Below are positions 51,554 through 59,237 of a stretch of 64,000 bases of DNA, piece after piece. A model generated the notes under the pieces. It had not been told where the DNA came from, did not search any database, and was given only the letters and a program-made list of their open reading frames with translations. This stretch comes from an uncultured Eubacteriales bacterium (GTDB lineage Bacteria > Bacillota > Clostridia > Christensenellales > Borkfalkiaceae). Each line of letters starts with the position of its first letter. The first letter of the stretch is position 1. Location: assembly GCA_958421945.1 (NCBI GenBank), contig CATZMZ010000002.1, positions 62,001 to 126,000 on the forward strand. Direction: 5' to 3'. The position numbers and the translations under genes were made by a program.

Positions 51554-52354
51554 ATGGAAATATGGCAGGCGATAGTTTTAGGAGCGGTACAGGGCTTCGC
51601 GGAATTTTTACCCGTTTCTTCGAGCGGGCATCTTATTTTGTTTCAGCACCTGTTCGGCATAAGGGAGCATGCGCTTTTTTACAGTGTAACCCTTCATTTA
51701 GGCACGCTTATTCCCGTAATCTTCGTGTTAAGGCGCGAGATTGCCGAATTATTTAAAAAGCCTTTCGATAAGCTGCTTTATTTAACGATTGCGACAATCC
51801 CCGCGGGTGCGCTCGGCTTGATTTTAACGAAAACAACCGACCTTGACGCGTTGTTTTCCGAACGCTTGATTTTGCTTGCCGCAGCTTTCGCTTTTACCGC
51901 GGCGGAGCTTTTGCTTGCGGAAAAAATCGCAAAAAGTCGGAAAAGCCAAGCCGCAACGGGTTGCCCGTTGAACTTTAAAACCGCGCTTTCCATGGGCGTC
52001 GGGCAGGCGGTGGGCGTTTTCCCCGGAATTTCGCGAAGCGGCACGACGGCGGCGTTCGGTGTTTTTGCCGGGACGGACAGGGACGTAACCGCAAGGTTTT
52101 CCTTTTTAATGAGCGTTCCCGTCATTCTGGCGGCGGCGTTTACGCAAACGCTTGACTGCGTTAAAAGCGGCGGAATATCCGACGTGTCCGCATTGCCGAT
52201 AATATCGGGCGTGCTTACCGCGGCGATAACGGGATACATAGCAATAGAATTTATGCTTAAAATAATAAGAAAAGCCGATTATAAATGGTTTTCGCTGTAT
52301 CTCGCGGTTATAAGCGCGGTAACGGTGATTACTGCGGTTGCGGAGCGAGTATGA
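51554..52354 (+). CDS. uppP: Undecaprenyl-diphosphatase UppP (BacA)
   Basis: UppP recycles the C55 lipid carrier by dephosphorylating undecaprenyl pyrophosphate during cell-wall synthesis, and overexpression gives bacitracin resistance in other species. This 266-aa membrane protein has the two conserved motifs, EFLPVSSSGHLILF near the N-terminus and GVFPGISRSGTTAAFGVFAG in the middle, with about eight hydrophobic segments. ATG 51554 follows a GTG by one codon and either may be used; TGGAG is upstream. The stop overlaps a small downstream gene. Confidence 0.96.
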   Translation: MEIWQAIVLGAVQGFAEFLPVSSSGHLILFQHLFGIREHALFYSVTLHLGTLIPVIFVLRREIAELFKKPFDKLLYLTIATIPAGALGLILTKTTDLDALFSERLILLAAAFAFTAAELLLAEKIAKSRKSQAATGCPLNFKTALSMGVGQAVGVFPGISRSGTTAAFGVFAGTDRDVTARFSFLMSVPVILAAAFTQTLDCVKSGGISDVSALPIISGVLTAAITGYIAIEFMLKIIRKADYKWFSLYLAVISAVTVITAVAERV

Positions 52355-52485
52355 AAAACGCCGAAAAAGCTAAAACTTCAGAAGAACGCCTTACGGCAAA
52401 GCTTAACGCGGCTTCCCCGAAGGAATGTGCAAGGCTTACCAAAAAACTTGTGGCGTTGAAATTAAAACGAAAAGAAAAAATTTAA
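52351..52485 (+). CDS. Small basic protein translationally coupled to uppP
   Basis: A 44-aa, strongly basic protein (starts MKNAEKAKTSEERL, ends ALKLKRKEKI) begins at an ATG overlapping the uppP stop as ATGA, a classic coupling arrangement. It contains about 12 lysines, predicted mostly helical, with one cysteine. I do not recognise it. The overlap and natural composition favour a real gene, but its short length limits confidence. Confidence 0.55.
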   Translation: MKNAEKAKTSEERLTAKLNAASPKECARLTKKLVALKLKRKEKI

Positions 52486-52522
52486 TATTCCTTATATAAA
52501 CGTAAGGGAAAAGGAGGAACCT

Positions 52523-53110
52523 ATGAAAAAATTTTTTAAGGAATTCAAGACGTTCATTACCCGAGGCAACGTTTTGGATATGGCGGTCGGCGTAATCGTC
52601 GGCGGCGCGTTCACGGCGATTGTAACCGCTCTCACAAAGAATATTTTACAACCGCTTATCAACTGGATAATCTATCTGATATCCGGTTCGCAAGGCAGTC
52701 TTGACGGCGTATACACCTTTCTCGTAGGGGACGCGTCCGACCTGAGCAGCGCGATTTATATCGACTGGGGCGCGTTTATCAGCGCGATTATTAACTTCCT
52801 TTTGATTGCGTTCGTGCTGTTTTTGGTGGTTAAAACGATAAACAAGTTGCAAGAAGGCGGCGAAAGGCTCGTTAAAGATTACAAAAAGCTTGACAAAGCG
52901 GACAAAAAGGAACTGAAAAGACGCAAAATAAGCATTTTTGACGCGGAAAAGGTAAAAGAATATCTTGACGAAAAGGACAAGGCTGCTGCGGAAAAGGCGG
53001 CGGAGGAACAACGCGTTGCCGACGAAAAGGCTGCTGCGGAAAGACTTGCCAACCCCACCGAAACGGACTTGCTTAAAAAAATCATAGAACTTCTGGAAAG
53101 CAAACGATAA
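52523..53110 (+). CDS. mscL: Large-conductance mechanosensitive channel MscL with long C-terminal extension
   Basis: MscL opens under membrane tension during osmotic downshock. The N-terminal helix and TM1 (KKFFKEFKTFITRGNVLDMAVGVIVGGAFTAIVTALTKNILQPLI) are canonical. A periplasmic loop of about 35 residues is followed by TM2 (FISAIINFLLIAFVLFLVVKTINKL). At 195 aa it exceeds the usual 120-150. The added residues 110-195 are charged, with an Ala/Glu/Lys coiled-coil-like stretch (AAAEKAAEEQRVADEKAAAERL), then the normal short C-terminal helix (DLLKKIIELLESK). The insert would lengthen the cytoplasmic bundle. AAGGAGG precedes the ATG. Confidence 0.94.
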   Translation: MKKFFKEFKTFITRGNVLDMAVGVIVGGAFTAIVTALTKNILQPLINWIIYLISGSQGSLDGVYTFLVGDASDLSSAIYIDWGAFISAIINFLLIAFVLFLVVKTINKLQEGGERLVKDYKKLDKADKKELKRRKISIFDAEKVKEYLDEKDKAAAEKAAEEQRVADEKAAAERLANPTETDLLKKIIELLESKR

Positions 53111-53141
53111 CGCTTTTATCGTAAGCGGAATTCAAAACGAA

Positions 53142-53169
53142 GGGGCGGTCGCAACCGAGCGACCGCCCC
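53142..53169. terminator. Bidirectional hairpin between mscL and mgtE
   Basis: An 11-base perfect stem (53142-53152 with 53159-53169) with six-base loop. The minus-strand side continues as TTCGTTTTG and the plus-strand side as GAATTATTTTA. Confidence 0.65.
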
Positions 53170-53209
53170 GAATTATTTTATTATGATTGCAAGGCGGAAA
53201 AACGAAAGC

Positions 53210-54583
53210 TTACAACAGCGAGATGGCTATGTTGCAGTAAACTATAAGCGACAACGCGTCCACAATCGTGGTTATGAACGGACTTGCGACGACGGCGGGG
53301 TCAAGCTTGATTTTCTTTGCCAAAATAGGCAGCACGCAACCGACGAGCTTTGCCGCCACGATGGTAACGAACAACGCCGCCGACACGACGAAACAAATTT
53401 TCGGCGTGTAATCGTAGCCGAACACAAAATTATCGAGCAGTAAAAGCTTGCCGAAGCAAACGAGCGCGAGCGTTGCGGCGAGAAGAATGGAAACGCGTAT
53501 TTCTTTCCACAGCACCTTGAGCACGTCTTTAATTTCCAGCTCGCCGAGTGCGAGGGAACGAATTACCGTAACGGAAGCCTGACTTCCGGCGTTTCCGCCC
53601 GTGTCCATAAGCATAGGAATACACGCAAAAAGCAACGCGCTTAATTTGTTAAGCTGCTGCTCGTAGGTGTTAATGATAATGCCGGTAAAGGTTGCGGAAA
53701 TCATAAGCACCAGAAGCCAGGGAAGCCTTATGCTCCAAATTTTAAGAACCGATTGTTTAAGGTACGGCTTTTCGTTAGGGACGATAGCCGCCATTTTCTG
53801 AATATCCTCGGTTGCTTCTTCTTTTAAGACGTCCACGGCGTCGTCGACGGTAACGATACCGACGATGCAGCCTTCCTTATCGATAACGGGCAGCGCGAGA
53901 AAGTCGTAATCGGAAAATTTCATCGCGACCTGTTCTTTATCTTCAAGCGTTTCCACAGCAATAACGTTAGTGTCCATAATGTCGGAAATAACGTCGGTTT
54001 TTTCGGAAAGGAGCAGCTTTTTAACGGTGATAACGCCTATCAGGTGCTTTTTCCCGTCGGTGACGTAACAGGTGTATACCGTTTCCTTGTTAAGCCCCGT
54101 TTTGCGGATTTTATCGAAAGCAAGCTCCACCGTCATGTTTGCCGAAAGAGAAACGTATTCGGTGGTCATAATCGAACCCGCCGAATCGTCGGGGTATTCT
54201 AAAAGCTCGTTAATCTGTTTGCGGTTTTCGGGGTCGGAGTTTTTGAGAATACGCTTAACCACGTTCGCGGGCATCTCGTCGATAATATCCACCGTATCGT
54301 CTAAAAACATATCGTCGATAACGGCTTTAAGTTCTTTATCGGTGAACTTTTTAATAAGTTCTTCCTGCGTGTCGGAATCCGTTTCCACAAAAACGTCGGA
54401 GGCGAGTTCTTTCGGCAAAAGCCGGAAGAACATAAGCATATTTGTTTCGTCGAGGCGTTCTTCCATAAAGTCCGCTATATCGACAGGCTCCATATCGAGC
54501 AGCAGCATACGCAAATCCGCGAACTTGCGCGCGGCAAAGCAGTCGTATAATTTATCGAATAATTCTTGCGGTTCGCTGAACAT
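53210..54583 (-). CDS. mgtE: Magnesium transporter MgtE
   Basis: MgtE is a homodimeric, magnesium-gated Mg2+ channel. This 457-aa protein has the N-domain (FMEERLDETNMLMFFRLLPKELASDVF), a CBS pair (TTEYVSLSANMTVE..., FDYDFLALPVIDKEGCIVGIVTVDD-type segment), a plug helix, and five membrane helices. The conserved pore segments are MLMDTGGNAGSQASVT and LDPAVVASPFITTIVDALSLIVY. I chose ATG 54583, preceded by AAAGGAGG, because upstream sequence is the riboswitch leader; longer readings translate through it. Confidence 0.96.
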   Translation of the reverse strand: MFSEPQELFDKLYDCFAARKFADLRMLLLDMEPVDIADFMEERLDETNMLMFFRLLPKELASDVFVETDSDTQEELIKKFTDKELKAVIDDMFLDDTVDIIDEMPANVVKRILKNSDPENRKQINELLEYPDDSAGSIMTTEYVSLSANMTVELAFDKIRKTGLNKETVYTCYVTDGKKHLIGVITVKKLLLSEKTDVISDIMDTNVIAVETLEDKEQVAMKFSDYDFLALPVIDKEGCIVGIVTVDDAVDVLKEEATEDIQKMAAIVPNEKPYLKQSVLKIWSIRLPWLLVLMISATFTGIIINTYEQQLNKLSALLFACIPMLMDTGGNAGSQASVTVIRSLALGELEIKDVLKVLWKEIRVSILLAATLALVCFGKLLLLDNFVFGYDYTPKICFVVSAALFVTIVAAKLVGCVLPILAKKIKLDPAVVASPFITTIVDALSLIVYCNIAISLL

Positions 54584-54603
54584 AAAACCTCCTTTCGGGA
54601 CGT

Positions 54604-54627
54604 AAAAAAGCCCGCGTGGCGGCGGGC
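54604..54627 (-). terminator. Terminator of the mgtE riboswitch
   Basis: On the minus strand GCCCGCC and GGCGGGC-type arms (within 54610-54627) fold ahead of a TTTTTT run at 54609-54604. It lies 20 bases before the mgtE ribosome binding site and is the likely off switch. Confidence 0.85.
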
Positions 54628-54639
54628 AAGCTAAAAGTC

Positions 54640-54825
54640 TTAAATCGCGAAAACAAACCCCGCGCTTGCGGGAGAACGACCATTCTGGCTTTAACTCCGT
54701 AGGGCGGTGTAACTGCATTAAATGACGCCTTGGCTTCGACGAAATCTCTTGACCTTCTCATAGTGTCTCCACTATTTCGCGGTAGCAATCCGTATCCCTA
54801 TGGTAGCCTTACCTACCGGATATTT
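54640..54825 (-). promoter_or_regulatory. M-box (ykoK) magnesium riboswitch
   Basis: On the minus strand the leader contains GGTAGGTAAGGCTACCATAG, then GGGATACGGATTGCTACCGC, and further on GCCAAGGCGTCAT. These are the conserved core elements of the M-box aptamer (G-G-T-G-A-G-G-C-T-x-C; G-A-T-A; C-T-G-C-T-x-C; G-C-C-A-A-G-G). High Mg2+ stabilises the aptamer and favours the downstream terminator, stopping mgtE expression. The ends are approximate. Confidence 0.9.
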
Positions 54826-54847
54826 ATTTAAGTTTGAATTATATATA

Positions 54848-54876
54848 ATTTTAATCCCGAATAAGCGTAATGTCAA
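54848..54876 (-). promoter_or_regulatory. Sigma-A promoter of mgtE
   Basis: Minus strand: TTGACA (54876-54871), 17 bases, TAAAAT (54853-54848). The predicted start is about 54841, some 18 bases ahead of the riboswitch core. Confidence 0.8.
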
Positions 54877-54962
54877 CATTTTTTTAATACATTTTACGCT
54901 GTTTGGAAAAATATTGTTAAGACCGAGGTGTTTAAGTTAAAGCTTTCGCCGTCGGGTTTGGC

Positions 54963-55487
54963 TTAATCGTCGTTAAAGCGGCTGTCGTCGTCATCGTCCG
55001 CGTCGCGTTTTTTGCCCTTCTTTTTGCCGCCGTCGGGCTTGTCGGTTTTGTCCGAAATAACGCAATCGAGATACACGGCTGGGTTAGCGGCGGACACCGC
55101 GTCGAAAAAATCGGTATATTTATCGGGCGAGATGACGATGGTCGTGACCTTGCCGTTTGCCGTAAACATATAAAGCTTGTTTTCCGTTTCGTTTAACACA
55201 AATTTAACCACGTCGCCCGTTTGCGTGCAGAAAGAAAACGGACCGACGCCGCGCAGCTTTATGGTTTTATCCGTAACGACGTATTCACCGAACATAAACC
55301 ACACCGCGAGAGCCGCAAGCAAAACGTTCAACATCGCACTTATACAGTATGAAACGAACGGCATTTGCGCGCGCATAGCCGAAACGATGTTAAAAATATT
55401 CCAAACCAAGCCGCCTGCGGAGCATAAGCAAACGACTATCAATAACGCGAGCGTTGCGACCGAGTTTTTAAAAGAAAATTTTTTCAT
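54963..55487 (-). CDS. Small membrane protein with PH-like cytoplasmic domain, leaderless
   Basis: From ATG 55487 this is 174 aa: two hydrophobic helices (about 12-34 and 44-66), then a beta-rich segment (YVVTDKTIKLRGVGPFSFC ... NKLYMFTANGKVTTIVISPDKYTDFF). Such strands resemble short bacterial PH-like domains; this is a pattern judgement. The tail is Lys-rich, then Asp-rich (RDADDDDDSRFNDD). Family unknown. An ATG six codons earlier (55505) overlaps the promoter -10 region, so 55487 is preferred. Confidence 0.7.
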   Translation of the reverse strand: MKKFSFKNSVATLALLIVVCLCSAGGLVWNIFNIVSAMRAQMPFVSYCISAMLNVLLAALAVWFMFGEYVVTDKTIKLRGVGPFSFCTQTGDVVKFVLNETENKLYMFTANGKVTTIVISPDKYTDFFDAVSAANPAVYLDCVISDKTDKPDGGKKKGKKRDADDDDDSRFNDD

Positions 55488-55493
55488 AATTAA

Positions 55494-55522
55494 ATTATAC
55501 GACATTTCCGTTAAAAAAGCAA
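55494..55522 (-). promoter_or_regulatory. Sigma-A promoter with start at the ATG of the small membrane protein
   Basis: Minus strand: TTGCTT (55522-55517), 17 bases, TATAAT (55499-55494). The +1 base falls at 55487, the first base of the start codon. Confidence 0.6.
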
Positions 55523-55612
55523 CGAAACGAATAAAATAGTTATTTTCGGGGTCGGATAAGCGTAACGAACGGGGCGCGGAGGTTAAGAATTAAATTTACG
55601 GCGCGATAACGC

Positions 55613-55641
55613 TTGATTTTTCCGCCCGCGTTTGATAAAAT
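55613..55641 (+). promoter_or_regulatory. Sigma-A promoter of the aconitase-family hydratase
   Basis: TTGATT at 55613-55618, 17 bases, TAAAAT at 55636-55641, the same two hexamers as the nfnAB promoter. The predicted start is about 55648, with a 48-base leader holding CGGAG. Confidence 0.7.
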
Positions 55642-55695
55642 GTTTTTTGTATTTCAATAATATTATTAAATAATAATCATTTACGGAGCGATTAT

Positions 55696-57870
55696 ATGGT
55701 AAAACTTAAAAAGTACGGCGTTTATTATAAGGACGGAAAGCTCGTTAAAGCGGATTCCTCCGATTTTAACGCGAAGAAAAAAACTTTGGCTTATAAAATT
55801 CTTTCCGCGCACAACACGTCGGGGGACGACCGAAAGCTTAAAATTAAATTCGACGAAATCACTTCCCACGATATTACCTACGTCGGCATTATTCAGACGG
55901 CGAAGGCTTCGGGGCTTGATAAATTTCCTATACCTTACACGCTGACGAACTGTCACAACTCGCTTTGCGCGGTCGGCGGAACGATTAACGAGGACGACCA
56001 CGTTTTCGGACTTTCCGCCGCAAAAAAATACGGCGGGGCGTTCGTGCCGCCGCATATCGCGGTTATTCATCAATATATGCGTGAAATGCGCGCGTTTTCG
56101 GGCGGAATGTTTCTCGGGTCGGACTCTCACACCCGTTACGGCGCGCTGGGCAGCATGGCTGTCGGCGAGGGCGGTCCGGAGCTGGTTAAACAGCTTTTGG
56201 GTAAAACTTACGACGTGGACATGCCCGAAATCGTCGCGGTGCTGCTTAAAGGCAAGTTAAGAAAGGGGGTCGGCCCGCAGGACGTCGCGCTTGCGCTGAT
56301 TAAAGAAACGTTTAAAAACGGCTTCGTCAAAAATCGCGTTCTTGAATTTATCGGCGACGGTATTAAAAGGCTTTCCGCGGAGGAAAGGCTCGGCATAGAC
56401 GTTATGACCACCGAAACCACCTGCCTTTCGTCAATTTGGGAAACGGACGATAAAATCAGGGATTATTATAAACTGCATTTAAGAGAAGGCGCGTATAAGG
56501 AGCTTAAAGCTGAGGACGGCGCGTATTACGACAGAGCGGTAGTGATTGACCTTTCCAAAATAGAACCGATGATTGCGCTTCCTTTCCACCCGTCTAACGC
56601 GTATACGATTAAGGAATTTTTGTCCCGCCCGTACGAGCTGCTGTCCGAATGCGAAAAGGCGGGGGCGAAGCTGTTGCCCGCGGGCAAGGGCGAATTCCGC
56701 CTTACCGACAAGATCAGGGACGGCAAAGTTTACGCGACGCAGGGCGTTATCGCCGGGTGTGCGGGCGGTATGTACGAAAATATCGCGGAAGCGTCCGAGA
56801 TTCTGGGCGAGTGCGCCATTAACGACAACGAGTTCACGCTGGACGTTTATCCGTCAAGTCAGCCCGTGTACAAGGGGCTTGTGGATAACGGTTACGTAGG
56901 CAAACTTATGGATAACGGCGCGGTGGTAAAAACTGCGTTTTGCGGGCCGTGCTTTGGCGCGGGGGACGTTCCGCAGAATAACGGGCTTTCTATCCGCCAC
57001 ACCACCCGCAACTTTGAAAGCCGAGAGGGCAGCAAACCGAAAGAAGGTCAGCTTGCCGCGGTTTTCCTTATGGACGCAAGGAGCATTGCAGCAACCGCGA
57101 AGAACGGCGGAGCAATCACTTCCGCTATGGACGTGGCTTATAACGGCAAAATCAAAAAATACAAATTCGACGAAAAGATTTATAAAGCGCGCGTATTTAA
57201 CGGTTCGGGCAAAGCGGACGCAAGCGTTTCGCTCGTTTACGGACCTAACATTGCCGACTGGCCCGAAATGCCGCCGCTTAAAGAAAACCTGTTGTTACGG
57301 GTGGTAAGCTCCCTGCACGACGCGGTAACCACCACGGACGAGCTTATTCCGTCGGGCGAAACGTCGTCTTATCGCAGCAATCCGTTAAGGCTTGCGGAAT
57401 TCGCACTGTCGAGAAAAGACCCCGAATACGTTGCCCGCGCCAAGGCGGTTAAGGCGGAAGGCTTCCCCGAAGGTTGCGGTTACGACGAATCCGTCACTAC
57501 GTACGGCAGCGTCGTATGTTCGATTAAGCCGGGTGACGGCTCTGCGAGAGAACAGGCGGCTTCCTGCCAAAGGGTTTTAGGCGGCGCGGCGAATATTTGC
57601 ACGGAATACGCGACCAAGCGTTACAGAAGCAACCTGATTAACTGGGGCATGATACCTTTCACGTTCGGCAAAAACGATTTCGAAGTCGGCGAGCTTATTT
57701 ACGTCGAGGGCGTTGCGGAAAAAATAAAGAACGGCGACGAGGAATTCCCCGCGACCGTGTGCGGCAATGACGGCAAAAAACGCGCGATTAAGCTTAAACT
57801 CGGCGCGCTTACCCCGTCCGAAAGGGATATTATTCTTAAAGGCTGCCTTATCAATTATTATAAAAAGTAA
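55696..57870 (+). CDS. Aconitase-family hydratase (YbhJ-like)
   Basis: This 724-aa dehydratase of the aconitase superfamily has three [4Fe-4S] cysteines: C355 (AGCAGGMYENIAEA), C416 and C419 (CGPCFGAG). FLGSDSHTRYGALGSMAVGEGGPELV follows the DSHT substrate motif, and TTRNFESREG matches the aconitase N-R-N-F-x-x-R strand. The swivel domain is at the C-terminus (KRYRSNLINWGMIPF). Although aconitase-like, it differs from AcnA/AcnB and looks like the putative hydratases of the YbhJ group. No citrate synthase, isocitrate dehydrogenase, leuB or leuD lies nearby, so its substrate is open. Confidence 0.85.
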   Translation: MVKLKKYGVYYKDGKLVKADSSDFNAKKKTLAYKILSAHNTSGDDRKLKIKFDEITSHDITYVGIIQTAKASGLDKFPIPYTLTNCHNSLCAVGGTINEDDHVFGLSAAKKYGGAFVPPHIAVIHQYMREMRAFSGGMFLGSDSHTRYGALGSMAVGEGGPELVKQLLGKTYDVDMPEIVAVLLKGKLRKGVGPQDVALALIKETFKNGFVKNRVLEFIGDGIKRLSAEERLGIDVMTTETTCLSSIWETDDKIRDYYKLHLREGAYKELKAEDGAYYDRAVVIDLSKIEPMIALPFHPSNAYTIKEFLSRPYELLSECEKAGAKLLPAGKGEFRLTDKIRDGKVYATQGVIAGCAGGMYENIAEASEILGECAINDNEFTLDVYPSSQPVYKGLVDNGYVGKLMDNGAVVKTAFCGPCFGAGDVPQNNGLSIRHTTRNFESREGSKPKEGQLAAVFLMDARSIAATAKNGGAITSAMDVAYNGKIKKYKFDEKIYKARVFNGSGKADASVSLVYGPNIADWPEMPPLKENLLLRVVSSLHDAVTTTDELIPSGETSSYRSNPLRLAEFALSRKDPEYVARAKAVKAEGFPEGCGYDESVTTYGSVVCSIKPGDGSAREQAASCQRVLGGAANICTEYATKRYRSNLINWGMIPFTFGKNDFEVGELIYVEGVAEKIKNGDEEFPATVCGNDGKKRAIKLKLGALTPSERDIILKGCLINYYKK

Positions 57871-57955
57871 CGGCAACCGACGTCGGGTTTTCGTTGCGGA
57901 ACAAGCCGTGCAATAGGGAAACGGGCGGAAGCGGTTAAAAAAACAAAAAGAAGCT

Positions 57956-57984
57956 GCCGCGGGCGGAAAATTTCCGCCCGCGGC
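57956..57984. terminator. GC hairpin after the hydratase gene
   Basis: A 14-base arm (57956-57969) pairs with 57971-57984; sterically the loop is AAAATTT. TCATTTTA follows, a weak T-tract. The stem ends just upstream of the yqfC promoter. Confidence 0.5.
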
Positions 57985-58013
57985 TCATTTTACCCTAAAA
58001 ATGCGCATATTAT
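57985..58013 (+). promoter_or_regulatory. Candidate sigma-E promoter of yqfC-yqfD, predicted leaderless
   Basis: TCATTTT at 57985-57991, 14 bases, CATATTAT at 58006-58013. This fits the sigma-E pattern kmATATt-N14-CATAcaAT, and the -10 octamer is identical to that of ylmC. The predicted start is about 58020, one base before the ATG. yqfC and yqfD are sigma-E genes in B. subtilis. Confidence 0.55.
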
Positions 58014-58020
58014 TTTATAT

Positions 58021-58281
58021 ATGGGGTTTATGGAGAATATCGTTAAAAGCTTAGGGCTTGACGGGTTTATCGCGGAACAAAGCTTTCGCGCGGTGCTTAT
58101 CGGCGACGGCGCGGGGTATTTCGAAAACGTGCGCTCGGTAAAAAGCTATTCGCCCGATAAAATAGAACTCGTCTTAAAAAAAGGCGGACTTAAAATATCG
58201 GGTAAGAAACTCGTTATAAAAAAATATTGCGCGGGGGATATTGCCGTGTGCGGAACGATAAAATCGATAGAAAGAACTTAA
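58021..58281 (+). CDS. yqfC: Sporulation protein YqfC (YabP/YqfC family)
   Basis: This 86-aa protein of the YabP/YqfC family contains the family pattern VLIGDGAGYFENVRSVKSYSPDKIELVLKKGGLKISGKKLVIKKY, with the closing G-D-I strand (CAGDIAVCGTIKSIE). YabP and YqfC are mother-cell sporulation proteins of unclear biochemistry. It precedes yqfD, as in most spore formers. No Shine-Dalgarno sequence is present. Confidence 0.9.
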   Translation: MGFMENIVKSLGLDGFIAEQSFRAVLIGDGAGYFENVRSVKSYSPDKIELVLKKGGLKISGKKLVIKKYCAGDIAVCGTIKSIERT

Positions 58282-58295
58282 CTCGCGGAGAATAC

Positions 58296-59231
58296 GTGCG
58301 CGGGTGGGATATGTATACCCTTTACGAAATAACGGGCATGAACCTCGATTCGCTCGTCAGCCGACTGCAAAAAAACGGAGTCGGCGTTTACCGCGTTAAA
58401 AAAACGACCGCAAAAACCGTTCGGCTCGGCATAAAATTTCACGACGATAAAAAATTTTTTGCAATTTGTAACGATTTGTGGTATACTGATATAAAAAAGA
58501 TAAAAGAATTCGGCAAAGCCCGTCCGCTTTTTTATTTATTCCGCAATTTCGGGCTTGCGCTCGGCGCGATTTTATTCGCGGTTTTAACCGCGCTGTCGGG
58601 CGATTTTATCTTCGGCTTTACCTATCAAGGTTCGGGAGCGGTGTGCGAAAGGGAGGTGTCCGAATACCTTGCCGCGCGCGGCGTAACAGTGTTTTCGCGG
58701 TTTTCGGAGCTGGACTTTAAAGCTCTTTCGGCGGATATTCTCGCGGATAATCCTCGGCTTACATTCGTGCGGTGCGAAAAATCGGGGAACAGACTTATCG
58801 TTAAGCTTGCGTTAAAGGAAAACGGCGAAGGGGTGATTTCACCCGCGCCGCTGCCGCTTATCGCTTGCGCGGACGGGGTTTTAGAGGAACTCCGCGTTTA
58901 CCGCGGAACTGCCGTTAAAGCCGTGGGAGAGGAGGTCAAGGCGGGCGATATTCTCGTCGCGCCGTACGCGGAAATAAAAGAACAGCGCGTCGAAACTTCC
59001 GTTCTTGCCTACGCCGCGATTAAAACGAAGTTTGTTTACGAATACGTTTCGGAGTCCGATTCGGAGGAGGAGCTTGCCGTTTTGTTTGCCGAAAACGCGC
59101 TGGGCGAAAGGGCGGCGGAAAGCGTCGTCGAAAAGTTCGCCGCGGAAGATAAAATTATTTATAAAATCACTCTTTACTACAAAAGGATTTTGTATTCGGG
59201 GAATACCGAGGTAAAAAATCCGAAGGATTAA
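58296..59231 (+). CDS. yqfD: Sporulation protein YqfD
   Basis: This 311-aa protein has an N-terminal cytoplasmic part (LYEITGMNLDSLVSRLQKNGVGVYRVKK), one membrane segment (FGLALGAILFAVLTALSGDFIFGFTY, about 90-115) and a large extracytoplasmic beta-rich domain including CREVSEYLAARGVTVFSRF-like and LVAPYAEIKEQR-like strands (compare the GDILVSGxxE pattern of YqfD). It is needed for sporulation after engulfment in B. subtilis. I chose GTG 58296, preceded by GCGGAG; ATG 58311 is a possible later start. Confidence 0.88.
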   Translation: MRGWDMYTLYEITGMNLDSLVSRLQKNGVGVYRVKKTTAKTVRLGIKFHDDKKFFAICNDLWYTDIKKIKEFGKARPLFYLFRNFGLALGAILFAVLTALSGDFIFGFTYQGSGAVCEREVSEYLAARGVTVFSRFSELDFKALSADILADNPRLTFVRCEKSGNRLIVKLALKENGEGVISPAPLPLIACADGVLEELRVYRGTAVKAVGEEVKAGDILVAPYAEIKEQRVETSVLAYAAIKTKFVYEYVSESDSEEELAVLFAENALGERAAESVVEKFAAEDKIIYKITLYYKRILYSGNTEVKNPKD

Positions 59232-59237
59232 AATTCT

